Positions 1 through 5,141 of a stretch of DNA of 5,365 nucleotides are shown one piece after another (position 1 is the stretch's first letter; each line of letters begins with the position of its first letter). Made by a program: the position numbers and the translations under genes. The DNA is from Promethearchaeota archaeon. GTDB taxonomy: Archaea; Asgardarchaeota; Lokiarchaeia; Sigynarchaeales; SOKP01. The notes below the pieces were generated by a model. That model saw only the letters and a list, made by a program, of their open reading frames with translations. It was not told where the DNA came from and made no database searches. The stretch is taken from assembly GCA_013375495.1 (NCBI GenBank), contig JABXKC010000081.1:1-5365 (forward strand), in the 5' to 3' direction.

Positions 1-747
1 TTCGTCGTCTCCCATTTCCCTATCAATCTCGAGGGCTTTATTAAAATCATTCATTGCATCTGCCCACTTTTCTTCTGAAAGGAAAAGAATCCCCCGATTA
101 TTGTAACGGGGCCCTAAACCAGCCGTGTCGTTGTGTTCTGAACCTATCTCAATAGCTTTGTCATAAGATTCCTTTGCTTTATTAAAATCACCCCAGTTCC
201 TATAGATATTTCCAAGATTATTCAAACACATTCCCTGTCCGTGGTGATCTTTCGTTGTTTTAAATAATTCTAAAGCTGCATTATAGTTCTTGAAAGCGAG
301 ATTCATGTCTCCTTGGTAATAACTTTTGTTACCTAAACGCATTGTTACTAATAAAAATTGAAAGGACTGAGCTAATATACCAATCTCGTTTCTGCTGATC
401 TTGCCATCAATAGAAATTTCTTGAGTTAAATCTCCTTCAGTAATATTTTCTATTGAATGGGTCAAATCAATAATAGGTAGTGTAATTCTTCTAGCGATTC
501 TAATAACCGCGAAAAGCACTATGATAATAACTACTGCTGCTATAAAAGAGAAAGATATAATCATAGGCACTTTGAGTACTTCAAGTGAACTATAACCCAT
601 ACCAATAAACTCGTCAATATTCGACATTAACATTAAAATTAATAATAGTGTTAAAATCACAAACGGAATTAAAATACTAACGACCATGGTCATCATGATA
701 CGCTTTTTTAACGACTTGCTTTTAACTAATCTTTGCTCAATCTCCAT
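1..747 (-). CDS. Membrane-anchored HAMP-TPR protein, 3' end beyond the window
   Basis: I translated this frame by hand; it is open from ATG at 747 to the left edge (249 codons, no stop seen). The N-terminus is basic (KSKSLKKR, 10-17), followed by membrane helix 1 (about 21-42), an outside loop of only about 18 residues, and membrane helix 2 (about 61-82). A HAMP-like segment follows (84-136, with RRITLPIIDLTHSIENITEG and a later NEIGILAQSF). From about 136 onward come TPR repeats: about 137-166, 172-205 (LNNLGNIYRNWGDFNKAKES) and 212-245 (YNNRGILFLSEEKWADAMND). HAMP domains normally pass a signal from membrane helices to a cytoplasmic output; here the visible output is a TPR protein-binding surface, with no kinase or methyl-accepting domain yet. 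The small outside loop leaves no room for its own sensor domain, so input may come from the membrane or from the neighbouring 7TM protein, encoded 33 bases upstream. Start choice is backed by a GAGATGAT ribosome site. The domain calls are firm; the role is inferred. Confidence 0.85.
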   Translation of the reverse strand, partial: MEIEQRLVKSKSLKKRIMMTMVVSILIPFVILTLLLILMLMSNIDEFIGMGYSSLEVLKVPMIISFSFIAAVVIIIVLFAVIRIARRITLPIIDLTHSIENITEGDLTQEISIDGKISRNEIGILAQSFQFLLVTMRLGNKSYYQGDMNLAFKNYNAALELFKTTKDHHGQGMCLNNLGNIYRNWGDFNKAKESYDKAIEIGSEHNDTAGLGPRYNNRGILFLSEEKWADAMNDFNKALEIDREMGDDE

Positions 748-751
748 TAAA

Positions 752-759
752 ATCATCTC
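752..759 (-). promoter_or_regulatory. Ribosome binding site of the HAMP-TPR gene
   Basis: On the minus strand GAGATGAT lies four bases before the ATG at 747. It matches the Shine-Dalgarno core GAGGTGAT at 7 of 8 positions. It is the clearest ribosome site on the left side and fits translation as the second gene of a two-gene transcript starting at the 7TM gene. Confidence 0.6.
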
Positions 760-780
760 TTTATTTCTGATAATTCAAAA

Positions 781-1515
781 TTATGTTCCTTTATCTATTC
801 CTTCATATATTAGAAATATTGATGTAAAAATAGCTGCTTTAACAATAGCTAAACCTATCAAGGGAAGACCTGAAACACCTGCATCAATAATTCCAAAAAG
901 AGATCCCATTGTTATCCCTATACCAAACATAAATCTCCTCCATTTAGCGCTTTTGTCCTCCAATTTTAACCCCGAAATAATAATAGTAGGTCCTAAAAAT
1001 ACCATCATAATAACCAACATCAACCCTAGTACTATCAGTGCTGCACCTCTAATTCCTGTTTCAGGTAAACCACCTGGTGATGCATTCCAGGAAGTAGAAA
1101 TTGTAGGGAATGAATAGATTAAGATAGCAAAAATAGAACTCAGTACTACAAATATTCCTGTAATAGGGATTTTGTATCGACCTTTCTTAAATAAATCCGA
1201 AGCGATGTACGCCCAAATTGGTATTCCTAAAGCTGGCCCCCATGCATATCCAAGAACTCCAACATTCGGGTCACCAGTAGGGTATCCTAAGGGGGGAAAT
1301 CCTAATGTCATTAATACAAAACTTGCTGAGACTCCAAACCACGCTTGAAAAAGGCCGATCAAACCAATTCCACTTAAAATGATGTTTTTTTTAACTTTTT
1401 TGTTTGGTGCTTTTCTTGCATGCTTGAATATGAGGATTAACCCTAATATATAACCGCTAAGAATAATTTCTAAACCGGTAATTCCATTCAATATATCAAT
1501 ATTCGGAAGGACCAT
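781..1515 (-). CDS. Seven-transmembrane protein, putative sensor, unknown family
   Basis: This 244-residue protein has seven hydrophobic segments: about 13-30, 44-70, 87-106, 116-136, 154-182, 194-214 and 218-238. The loops after helices 1, 3 and 5 are basic (KHARKAPNKKVKK at 31-43, DLFKKGRYK at 107-115, KLEDKSAKWRR at 184-194), while the others are neutral or acidic. By the positive-inside rule this gives N-terminus outside and C-terminus inside, the layout of 7TM receptor and sensor domains. Helix 7 carries a buried-looking Lys226. There is no soluble domain, and I recognise no named family with confidence. It is the first gene of a probable two-gene unit with the HAMP-TPR gene, 33 bases apart, which suggests that it senses something at or in the membrane and passes it to that partner. 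A transporter subunit or a plain structural membrane protein cannot be excluded. ATG at 1515 has no clear ribosome site, but a TATA-like box lies at 1559-1568. Confidence 0.8.
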   Translation of the reverse strand: MVLPNIDILNGITGLEIILSGYILGLILIFKHARKAPNKKVKKNIILSGIGLIGLFQAWFGVSASFVLMTLGFPPLGYPTGDPNVGVLGYAWGPALGIPIWAYIASDLFKKGRYKIPITGIFVVLSSIFAILIYSFPTISTSWNASPGGLPETGIRGAALIVLGLMLVIMMVFLGPTIIISGLKLEDKSAKWRRFMFGIGITMGSLFGIIDAGVSGLPLIGLAIVKAAIFTSIFLIYEGIDKGT

Positions 1516-1558
1516 TTAATTTCAACTTTTTATTAATTAAGATTTTAAACATATTTTT

Positions 1559-1568
1559 AATATATAAA
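1559..1568 (-). promoter_or_regulatory. TATA-like box for the 7TM / HAMP-TPR unit
   Basis: Read on the minus strand this is TTTATATATT. An archaeal TATA box lies about 25 bases before the transcription start, which would put the start near 1537 and give a leader of about 20 bases before the ATG at 1515. That agrees with the absence of a strong ribosome site there. This is a position-and-sequence prediction only. Confidence 0.5.
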
Positions 1569-1670
1569 TGTTCTACCCTATTTGTTAATAAAACTAACTA
1601 CTTTGCCACCAAAAATGATCAGTTCTGTTAAATTTGGAGGTATAAATTATAACAATTCCGCGATCAAATC

Positions 1671-1680
1671 TATTTAATAT
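1671..1680 (+). promoter_or_regulatory. Candidate TATA box for the Fe-S protein gene
   Basis: TATTTAATAT would direct transcription from about 1700-1705, leaving a leader of about 45-65 bases depending on the start codon. TATAAATTATAA at 1641-1652 is an equally good match farther upstream, and GTTTTAATTA near 1702-1711 is a weaker one closer in. The sequence alone does not decide between them. Confidence 0.3.
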
Positions 1681-1766
1681 GCTAGTAATTGTTTTAAAGG
1701 TGTTTTAATTACAAAAATCTGTAAAAAATGAAAAAAGCCTATTAATTGACGAGTACTATAGAGAAG

Positions 1767-2699
1767 ATGGATGAAGATAAATTAGTCCAAGGTTTTTACG
1801 AAAAGTTAGACGCTAAGGGCTATAAAGGTAAAATTGTCTCTGCCCAACATATTCCAGAGTTGCAAAAGTCTATAACAAAATTTCACGAACAAGGGTTATT
1901 GGACCAAGAATTTTACAAAGAATATAAAGATTACTTCGAATTTCAACCAGAAGCGGAATTTGGCGAGATAAAGTCTCTTTTTATTATAACTGTGCCCCAA
2001 CCTCAATATAAAATTACTTTTCATTGGAACAATAAAGAGGTTCCATTAATAATTCCCCCCACTTATTTACATGGCATGGATGTAATAAAAAAAAATAAAG
2101 CATTTCTCGCAGAAATTTTAGAACCAGTAGGTTATCATGTAGAATTTGCTCGAATTCCTCAAAAAACTCTATCTGTACGCGTTGGATTGGCAGAATACGG
2201 AAGAAATAACATCACCTATGTGCCTGATATGGGTAGTTTTCATCGACCTTCTACGTTTTATTCGGACTTTCCATACGAACAAGACGATTGGCAGGAACTA
2301 AGGATGATGGATTTATGTAGAGAATGCTCTGCTTGCATTCGAAGTTGCCCTACCAGCACCATTACTAACGATCGTTTTCTCATACATGTTGAACAGTGTT
2401 TAACTTTTCACAACGAACATCCTGCAGAAGTTCCTTTTCCAGATTGGATCGACCCTTCATGGCATAATTGCTTAGTTGGATGCATGCTTTGTCAAAAAGT
2501 GTGTCCTGCAAACAAAAAGGTAATGAATTGGGTAGAACCGGGGCCTACATTTAGCGAAGATGAGACTAAATTGCTCGTGAGTGGAAAAAGTGTAGAAGAA
2601 CTTCCCGAAGAAACTAGAAAGAAAATTGAACAACACGACTTAGCTAACTATCTATCTGTTTACCCCCGGAATTTAGGCGTAATTCTCAAAAGATATTAG
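1767..2699 (+). CDS. QueG-like double [4Fe-4S] cluster protein
   Basis: From ATG at 1767 this is a 310-residue soluble protein (an in-frame TTG at 1746 would add seven residues). Its C-terminal half has the two-cluster ferredoxin module of epoxyqueuosine reductase (QueG) and reductive dehalogenase relatives: CRECSACIRSCP (Cys184, 187, 190, 194), a lone Cys211 in QCLTFHNE, Cys235, and GCMLCQKVCP (Cys239, 242, 246). That supplies eight ligands for two [4Fe-4S] clusters plus one extra Cys. VRVGLAEYGRNNI (137-149) corresponds to the RAGLGWIGKN stretch of QueG. In QueG an Asp in an ERD motif just before this serves as proton donor; here the segment reads IPQKT, so the queuosine reaction is doubtful. 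Archaea make archaeosine, which does not need QueG. A cytoplasmic redox protein acting on an unknown substrate, perhaps with a corrinoid, is the best call. No C-terminal HEAT repeats are present. The gene stands alone and converges on the tetraspan genes. Confidence 0.85.
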   Translation: MDEDKLVQGFYEKLDAKGYKGKIVSAQHIPELQKSITKFHEQGLLDQEFYKEYKDYFEFQPEAEFGEIKSLFIITVPQPQYKITFHWNNKEVPLIIPPTYLHGMDVIKKNKAFLAEILEPVGYHVEFARIPQKTLSVRVGLAEYGRNNITYVPDMGSFHRPSTFYSDFPYEQDDWQELRMMDLCRECSACIRSCPTSTITNDRFLIHVEQCLTFHNEHPAEVPFPDWIDPSWHNCLVGCMLCQKVCPANKKVMNWVEPGPTFSEDETKLLVSGKSVEELPEETRKKIEQHDLANYLSVYPRNLGVILKRY

Positions 2700-2720
2700 G
2701 TGCTCATATAGTAAAAGGTC

Positions 2721-2744
2721 AAAAAAAAACTATGTTTTTAGTTT
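2721..2744 (-). terminator. Oligo-T stop and small hairpin between convergent genes
   Basis: The minus strand carries a run of nine T (2729 to 2721) shortly after the TAA of the 2743 gene, as in archaeal intrinsic termination. An inverted repeat AAACTA / TAGTTT (2727-2732 and 2739-2744, six-base loop) spans the junction and, with the T5 run at 2735-2739, may also end the plus-strand Fe-S transcript. The hairpin is A+T-rich and weak, so the T run is the main evidence. Confidence 0.5.
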
Positions 2745-3159
2745 AGTATTCCTGCCTTTCTCTTTTGTCACCTAAAGCGAAACCGAGTATTCCTCCAACT
2801 AGCATTAAAACAAGGTCAGAGTATAGCGCCGTGCTACATAGATAAAAAAATTGTATATAGCCCCATCCTAAATCGTAAGCATATATAGGGAAAAAGGTGC
2901 CAAATATCCCTATAGCTGCTGCAGATAGTAGTATTATATAACCTGCTAAAGTACTATCTCTAAAAACTAAAACTGACCCTGCCATACCACATACGCTTAA
3001 TGTAAGAGTTGCACTCCCAGTGATATAATATACCATTATTGGATAAGAAGGCATGTAAGACATACGACCCATTGAAATGGTAAATAGTGCTGTTATCATA
3101 AAAATTGTAGACCCTATCATGCCTAGGATTGCTCCTATTTTTTGTTTTTGTACAGCCAT
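2743..3159 (-). CDS. Four-helix membrane protein, paralog A of a tandem pair
   Basis: This 138-residue protein has four hydrophobic segments (about 8-30, 42-66, 74-94 and 112-130) and a short charged tail, DKRERQEY, which should face the cytoplasm. It resembles its upstream neighbour along its whole length, with about half the residues identical; the shared landmarks are KIGAILGMIGSTIF in helix 1, FRD after helix 2 (66-68), AYDxGxGY before helix 4, and LGFAL at the end. The KIGAILGMIGS opening recalls small archaeal and bacterial tetraspan families such as DUF4064, but I cannot assign it firmly. No catalytic motif is visible and the function is unknown. I place the start at ATG 3159. The GTG three codons earlier (3168) sits in GTGAGATTAATG, and the paralog keeps the same string, as expected of a weak ribosome site followed by the true ATG. 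The gene follows its paralog after a gap of only 18 bases, so the two are probably co-transcribed. Confidence 0.75.
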   Translation of the reverse strand: MAVQKQKIGAILGMIGSTIFMITALFTISMGRMSYMPSYPIMVYYITGSATLTLSVCGMAGSVLVFRDSTLAGYIILLSAAAIGIFGTFFPIYAYDLGWGYIQFFYLCSTALYSDLVLMLVGGILGFALGDKRERQEY

Positions 3160-3177
3160 TAATCTCACATCTAAGTT

Positions 3178-3594
3178 TTATAATTTTCTTTCTTTTTTTT
3201 CAGCTAAAGCAAAACCGAGTACTGCCCCCACTACCATTGGGACTAAATCAATATACATTGCGGTGTTAACCAAGTATGTGTAATATACATAACCATACCC
3301 ATCATCGTAGGCACTTGTCGTAACAAATGTTCCGACTATTCCAACAATTCCAGCAACAAAAAGAATTATATATCCCATAGGAAAGTCTCTAAAAACTAAT
3401 ATAGATCCTACAAAACCACATGCGCTCAATGCAATTGTTAACAATACGGTAATATAAGGTAGAATAATTGGAAAGTTTGGATCAGGATGGTACATCCTAC
3501 GAGCCATTGTTAACCCAAATAGTCCTACTATCAAAAAAATTGTAGATCCTATCATGCCTAGGATTGCTCCTATTTTAGAACTTTGTAAACCCAT
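3178..3594 (-). CDS. Four-helix membrane protein, paralog B of a tandem pair
   Basis: A 138-residue tetraspan protein with the same plan as paralog A: helices at about 8-30, 46-67, 74-92 and 113-131, FRD at 68-70, AYDDGYGY before helix 4, and a basic tail EKKERKL. The first outside loop is two residues longer and richer in Pro and Asp (YHPDPNFP). ATG at 3594 is chosen over GTG at 3603 because GTGAGATTGATG is also kept at the start of paralog A, with GTGAG lying where a ribosome site should be. It is the first gene of the pair. It lies downstream of the thioesterase gene on the same strand, but the 84 bases between the two coding frames' expected transcripts contain a possible promoter of its own. 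Function unknown. The pair could form a hetero-oligomer, as many small tandem membrane proteins do, but that is inference. Confidence 0.75.
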   Translation of the reverse strand: MGLQSSKIGAILGMIGSTIFLIVGLFGLTMARRMYHPDPNFPIILPYITVLLTIALSACGFVGSILVFRDFPMGYIILFVAGIVGIVGTFVTTSAYDDGYGYVYYTYLVNTAMYIDLVPMVVGAVLGFALAEKKERKL

Positions 3595-3623
3595 CAATCT
3601 CACAAAATTTCTTTTTATTTTTG

Positions 3624-3637
3624 TTTTTAAATTTATT
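3624..3637 (-). promoter_or_regulatory. Possible TATA box for the tetraspan pair
   Basis: On the minus strand this A+T-rich stretch reads close to AAATTTAAAAAC, which would start transcription near 3600-3610, just before the GTGAGATTGATG start region. The whole intergenic stretch (3595-3707) is A+T-rich, so this is a weak call. No strong T run follows the thioesterase gene, and read-through from it is also possible. Confidence 0.3.
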
Positions 3638-3707
3638 GGATTACGATTTGTAAATAGACATTAACAATTTTGTCAGCATTTTATTTAAAACTTTTTGTCC
3701 ATTGGGT

Positions 3708-4118
3708 TTAGGAATTATTTTTAGTTTTAAATATTGAATATGTACCTAGGGCTTTAGCTACAATTTGACCATCGTTTAATACTTCAGAGTCCATTGTAAC
3801 AAGTTTCTTGCCTTGATGTATTACATTGGTATTGCAAGTAAGCACTCCAGCTTTAATGGCTTTAAAGTAATTGATTTTGATTTCAATAGTTGCACAAAGT
3901 TCGTTTTTACCTAAGATAGTATAAGCAGCGGCTCCCATGCCGGTATCTGCCATCGAATATAACACACCTCCATGAACTACTTTATGAGGATTTAGTAATT
4001 TGTCTACAACTTCTAAGGTGCATTGAGAATATCCTTTTTCGAGTTTGGTAAAATTTAAACCTATTAAATCCCCAAATGGATGGAAACCTTTCGTATTCAA
4101 AGGAAATTTTTTCGACAT
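3708..4118 (-). CDS. PaaI-type hotdog-fold thioesterase
   Basis: This 136-residue protein has the length and pattern of the PaaI/4HBT hotdog thioesterases, which hydrolyse acyl- or aryl-CoA thioesters in the cytoplasm as dimers or tetramers. The family signature is present: NPHKVVHGGVLYSMADTG (43-60), with Asn43, the HGG loop (49-51) and Asp58 where PaaI enzymes have their catalytic acid. The rest gives the expected beta-strands: TIEIKINYFKAIKAG (77-91), LTCNTNVIHQGKKLVTMDSE (93-112) and IVAKALGTYSIF (119-130). The acyl substrate cannot be read from the sequence. No CoA pathway gene is next to it; it lies between the tetraspan pair, on the same strand, and the divergent DUF3795 operon, with which it shares an upstream region. 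ATG at 4118 has no obvious ribosome site; TTTTTAAA at about 4157-4164 on the minus strand is a possible TATA box giving a short leader. Confidence 0.9.
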   Translation of the reverse strand: MSKKFPLNTKGFHPFGDLIGLNFTKLEKGYSQCTLEVVDKLLNPHKVVHGGVLYSMADTGMGAAAYTILGKNELCATIEIKINYFKAIKAGVLTCNTNVIHQGKKLVTMDSEVLNDGQIVAKALGTYSIFKTKNNS

Positions 4119-4223
4119 ATTAAGGTCTAATAGAATAATGTTTAAGAATGTTCTCTTTAAAAATGTATTTTACCTTAGTACTAACCTCTCTCCTCTCGAA
4201 AACATACTTTCTACTTTTCAAAA

Positions 4224-4233
4224 TATTTAAATA
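4224..4233 (+). promoter_or_regulatory. TATA-like box for the DUF3795 operon
   Basis: TATTTAAATA, itself palindromic, would place transcription start near 4254-4258, inside the direct-repeat block and about 50 bases before the ATG at 4309. A closer alternative, AAAAGTATATC around 4287-4296, would give an almost leaderless transcript. Confidence 0.4.
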
Positions 4234-4236
4234 CGA

Positions 4237-4265
4237 TATAGGATAGTACTATATAGGACAATACT
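4237..4265 (+). repeat. Tandem 14-base direct repeat, candidate operator
   Basis: TATAGGATAGTACT (4237-4250) and TATAGGACAATACT (4252-4265) match at 12 of 14 positions, 15 bases apart. The first copy also contributes to the palindrome ATAGTACTAT (4243-4252). The block sits right after a TATA candidate, over the expected transcription start, where archaeal repressors commonly bind. The MarR gene at the end of this operon is the natural candidate binder; this is inference. Confidence 0.55.
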
Positions 4266-4308
4266 CAAAATTTGTTTACAAAATTAAAAGTATATCTAGG
4301 TCAATGTA

Positions 4309-4647
4309 ATGGGTAAAATGTTATCATATTGTGGTATTAATTGTGTCGAGTGTCCCGCATATTTAGCTACTCAAAAAAATGACGAAGAAGAAATAAAAAA
4401 GATTGCAAACGAATGGTCCAGCGACGCGATGAAATTCGCGCCTGAGGAAATATATTGCGACGGTTGTTGTAGCGAAGAACAGCATTTTAGCTGGGTTCCA
4501 AACTGCGATATTAGGATATGTTGTACAGAGAAAAAATTAGTGAATTGCGCGTACTGCGACGACTACATTTGTGACATTCTGAAGAATAGTCTCGATAAAT
4601 CTTCGAGCGCTAAGCAGAATCTAGAAGAAATTCGACAAAACTTATAA
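4309..4647 (+). CDS. DUF3795 Cys-rich protein
   Basis: This 112-residue soluble protein contains twelve cysteines (8, 12, 15, 50, 53, 54, 66, 71, 72, 80, 83, 88). The opening SYCGINCVECPAYLAT, the central YCDGCC, and the later CDIRICC and NCAYCDDYIC are the layout of DUF3795, a small family common in anaerobes. It is thought to bind metal, either zinc or an iron-sulfur cluster, but its biochemical role is unknown. The protein is full length for the family. ATG at 4309 has an AGGT eight bases before it and is preferred; Met4 (ATG 4318) is a possible alternative. The next gene begins 32 bases after the stop, and the gene is probably first in an operon with the flavin-fold protein and MarR regulator. 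Its codons are unusually rich in CpG: I count 21 in 339 bases, against 11 in 462 for the next gene. Confidence 0.88.
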   Translation: MGKMLSYCGINCVECPAYLATQKNDEEEIKKIANEWSSDAMKFAPEEIYCDGCCSEEQHFSWVPNCDIRICCTEKKLVNCAYCDDYICDILKNSLDKSSSAKQNLEEIRQNL

Positions 4648-4667
4648 AAAAAAATTTGCCAAATGAA

Positions 4668-4672
4668 GAGGT
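4668..4672 (+). promoter_or_regulatory. Ribosome binding site deciding the flavin-fold gene start
   Basis: GAGGT lies seven bases before the ATG at 4680. This favours that ATG over the in-frame TTG at 4656, which is preceded only by an A run and would have this ribosome site inside its coding sequence. Confidence 0.65.
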
Positions 4673-4679
4673 TGTAAAA

Positions 4680-5141
4680 ATGAACATAGAAGAAGCAAAA
4701 TTATCAGGATTAAAATTAATGGAAGAATCAAAAGCAGCATATCTGACAACAATAGATCCAAGTGGTTTTCCATTAACGAGAGCGATGTTTAATTTAAGAA
4801 ATAGGGAGCAATTCCCTGAATTTTCAGAATTTTTCGAGAATCAACAAAACCAATTTTCAATTTATATTTCCACTAATACATCCTCAAATAAGGTTGCTCA
4901 CTTAAGTAAAAATCCTAAGATGTGCGTATATTTTTGCGATCCAGAAGATTTTATGGGTTTTATGTTAGGAGGTTCAGCAGAAATAATTGACGACATTGAG
5001 TTAAAGAAAGAAATTTGGTTGGATTGGTGGACACGATATTATCCCGAAGGATTAGAAGATCCCGATTATACATTACTACGAATGGAACCAACAAACGCAA
5101 GATTTTATTACAAATTAAATCAGTTAAACTTTGAGCTATGA
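4680..5141 (+). CDS. Pyridoxamine 5'-phosphate oxidase-like flavin-fold protein
   Basis: From ATG at 4680 this is a 153-residue protein with the split-barrel pattern of the pyridoxamine-phosphate-oxidase-like superfamily (the general stress protein 26 type): AAYLTTIDPSGFPLTRAMFN (19-38), IYISTNTSSNKVAHLSKNPK (61-80), MCVYFCDPE (81-89), GGSAEIIDD (97-105), and a final strand, LLRMEPTNARFYY (132-144). Members bind FMN, F420 or sometimes haem as homodimers; the STNTSSNKVAHLSKNP segment, which includes the Lys of the cofactor phosphate region, is well kept. The short single-domain length argues against true PdxH, and B6 synthesis is not implied. The likely role is a flavin- or F420-dependent reductase or a redox/stress protein. 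It follows the DUF3795 gene by 32 bases and overlaps the MarR gene by four bases, which points to one transcript and translational coupling. Confidence 0.87.
   Translation: MNIEEAKLSGLKLMEESKAAYLTTIDPSGFPLTRAMFNLRNREQFPEFSEFFENQQNQFSIYISTNTSSNKVAHLSKNPKMCVYFCDPEDFMGFMLGGSAEIIDDIELKKEIWLDWWTRYYPEGLEDPDYTLLRMEPTNARFYYKLNQLNFEL

Larger units (their letters stand above)
1516..1745. other. Divergent intergenic region between the 7TM and Fe-S genes
   Basis: These 230 bases are very A+T-rich and separate genes that point away from each other, so they should hold both promoters. Visible elements are the minus-strand TATA-like box at 1559-1568, a GGAGG at 1636-1640 running straight into TATAAATTATAA (1641-1652), a second plus-strand candidate TATTTAATAT (1671-1680), and two copies of TGTTTTAA shortly before the Fe-S gene. 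The only small reading frame I found begins with ATG at 1615 and has 20 codons; it has no support. No RNA gene is apparent. Confidence 0.6.
4119..4308. other. Divergent regulatory region, thioesterase / DUF3795 operon
   Basis: This 190-base gap separates two divergently transcribed genes. It holds a plus-strand TATA candidate, TATTTAAATA (4224-4233); a 14-base direct repeat (4237-4265); two ten-base palindromes with the core TAGTACTA (4175-4184 and 4243-4252); a pyrimidine-rich stretch, CCTCTCTCCTCTC (4185-4197); and a minus-strand TATA candidate near 4157-4164. No open reading frame in it is convincing. Confidence 0.6.

Noticed and set aside
686..1117. Plus-strand 143-codon frame
   Set aside because: It lies antisense to the well-supported 7TM and HAMP-TPR genes and has a low-complexity Ile/Pro-rich product with no recognisable domain.
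781..1515. The 7TM protein as a microbial rhodopsin
   Set aside because: Lys226 in helix 7 is suggestive, but helix 3 has no acidic counterion or RYxDW motif, helix 6 has no WxxYP, and there is no Asp before the Lys.
1615..1677. 20-codon frame from ATG at 1615 in the divergent intergenic region
   Set aside because: It has no ribosome site and is no longer than expected by chance. The GGAGG at 1636-1640 falls inside it, with no start codon at the right distance after it.
1746..1766. TTG at 1746 as the start of the Fe-S protein
   Set aside because: It directly follows an in-frame TAA, has no ribosome site and adds only seven residues; ATG 1767 is the simpler start. It is not fully excluded, because leaderless starts occur in archaea.
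3077..3283. Plus-strand 68-codon frame across the two tetraspan genes
   Set aside because: It is antisense to two homologous genes, and its product is a reverse image of their membrane helices.
4045..4230. Plus-strand 61-codon frame over the start of the thioesterase gene
   Set aside because: It overlaps the conserved thioesterase N-terminus antisense and continues into the divergent promoter region; no domain or ribosome site.
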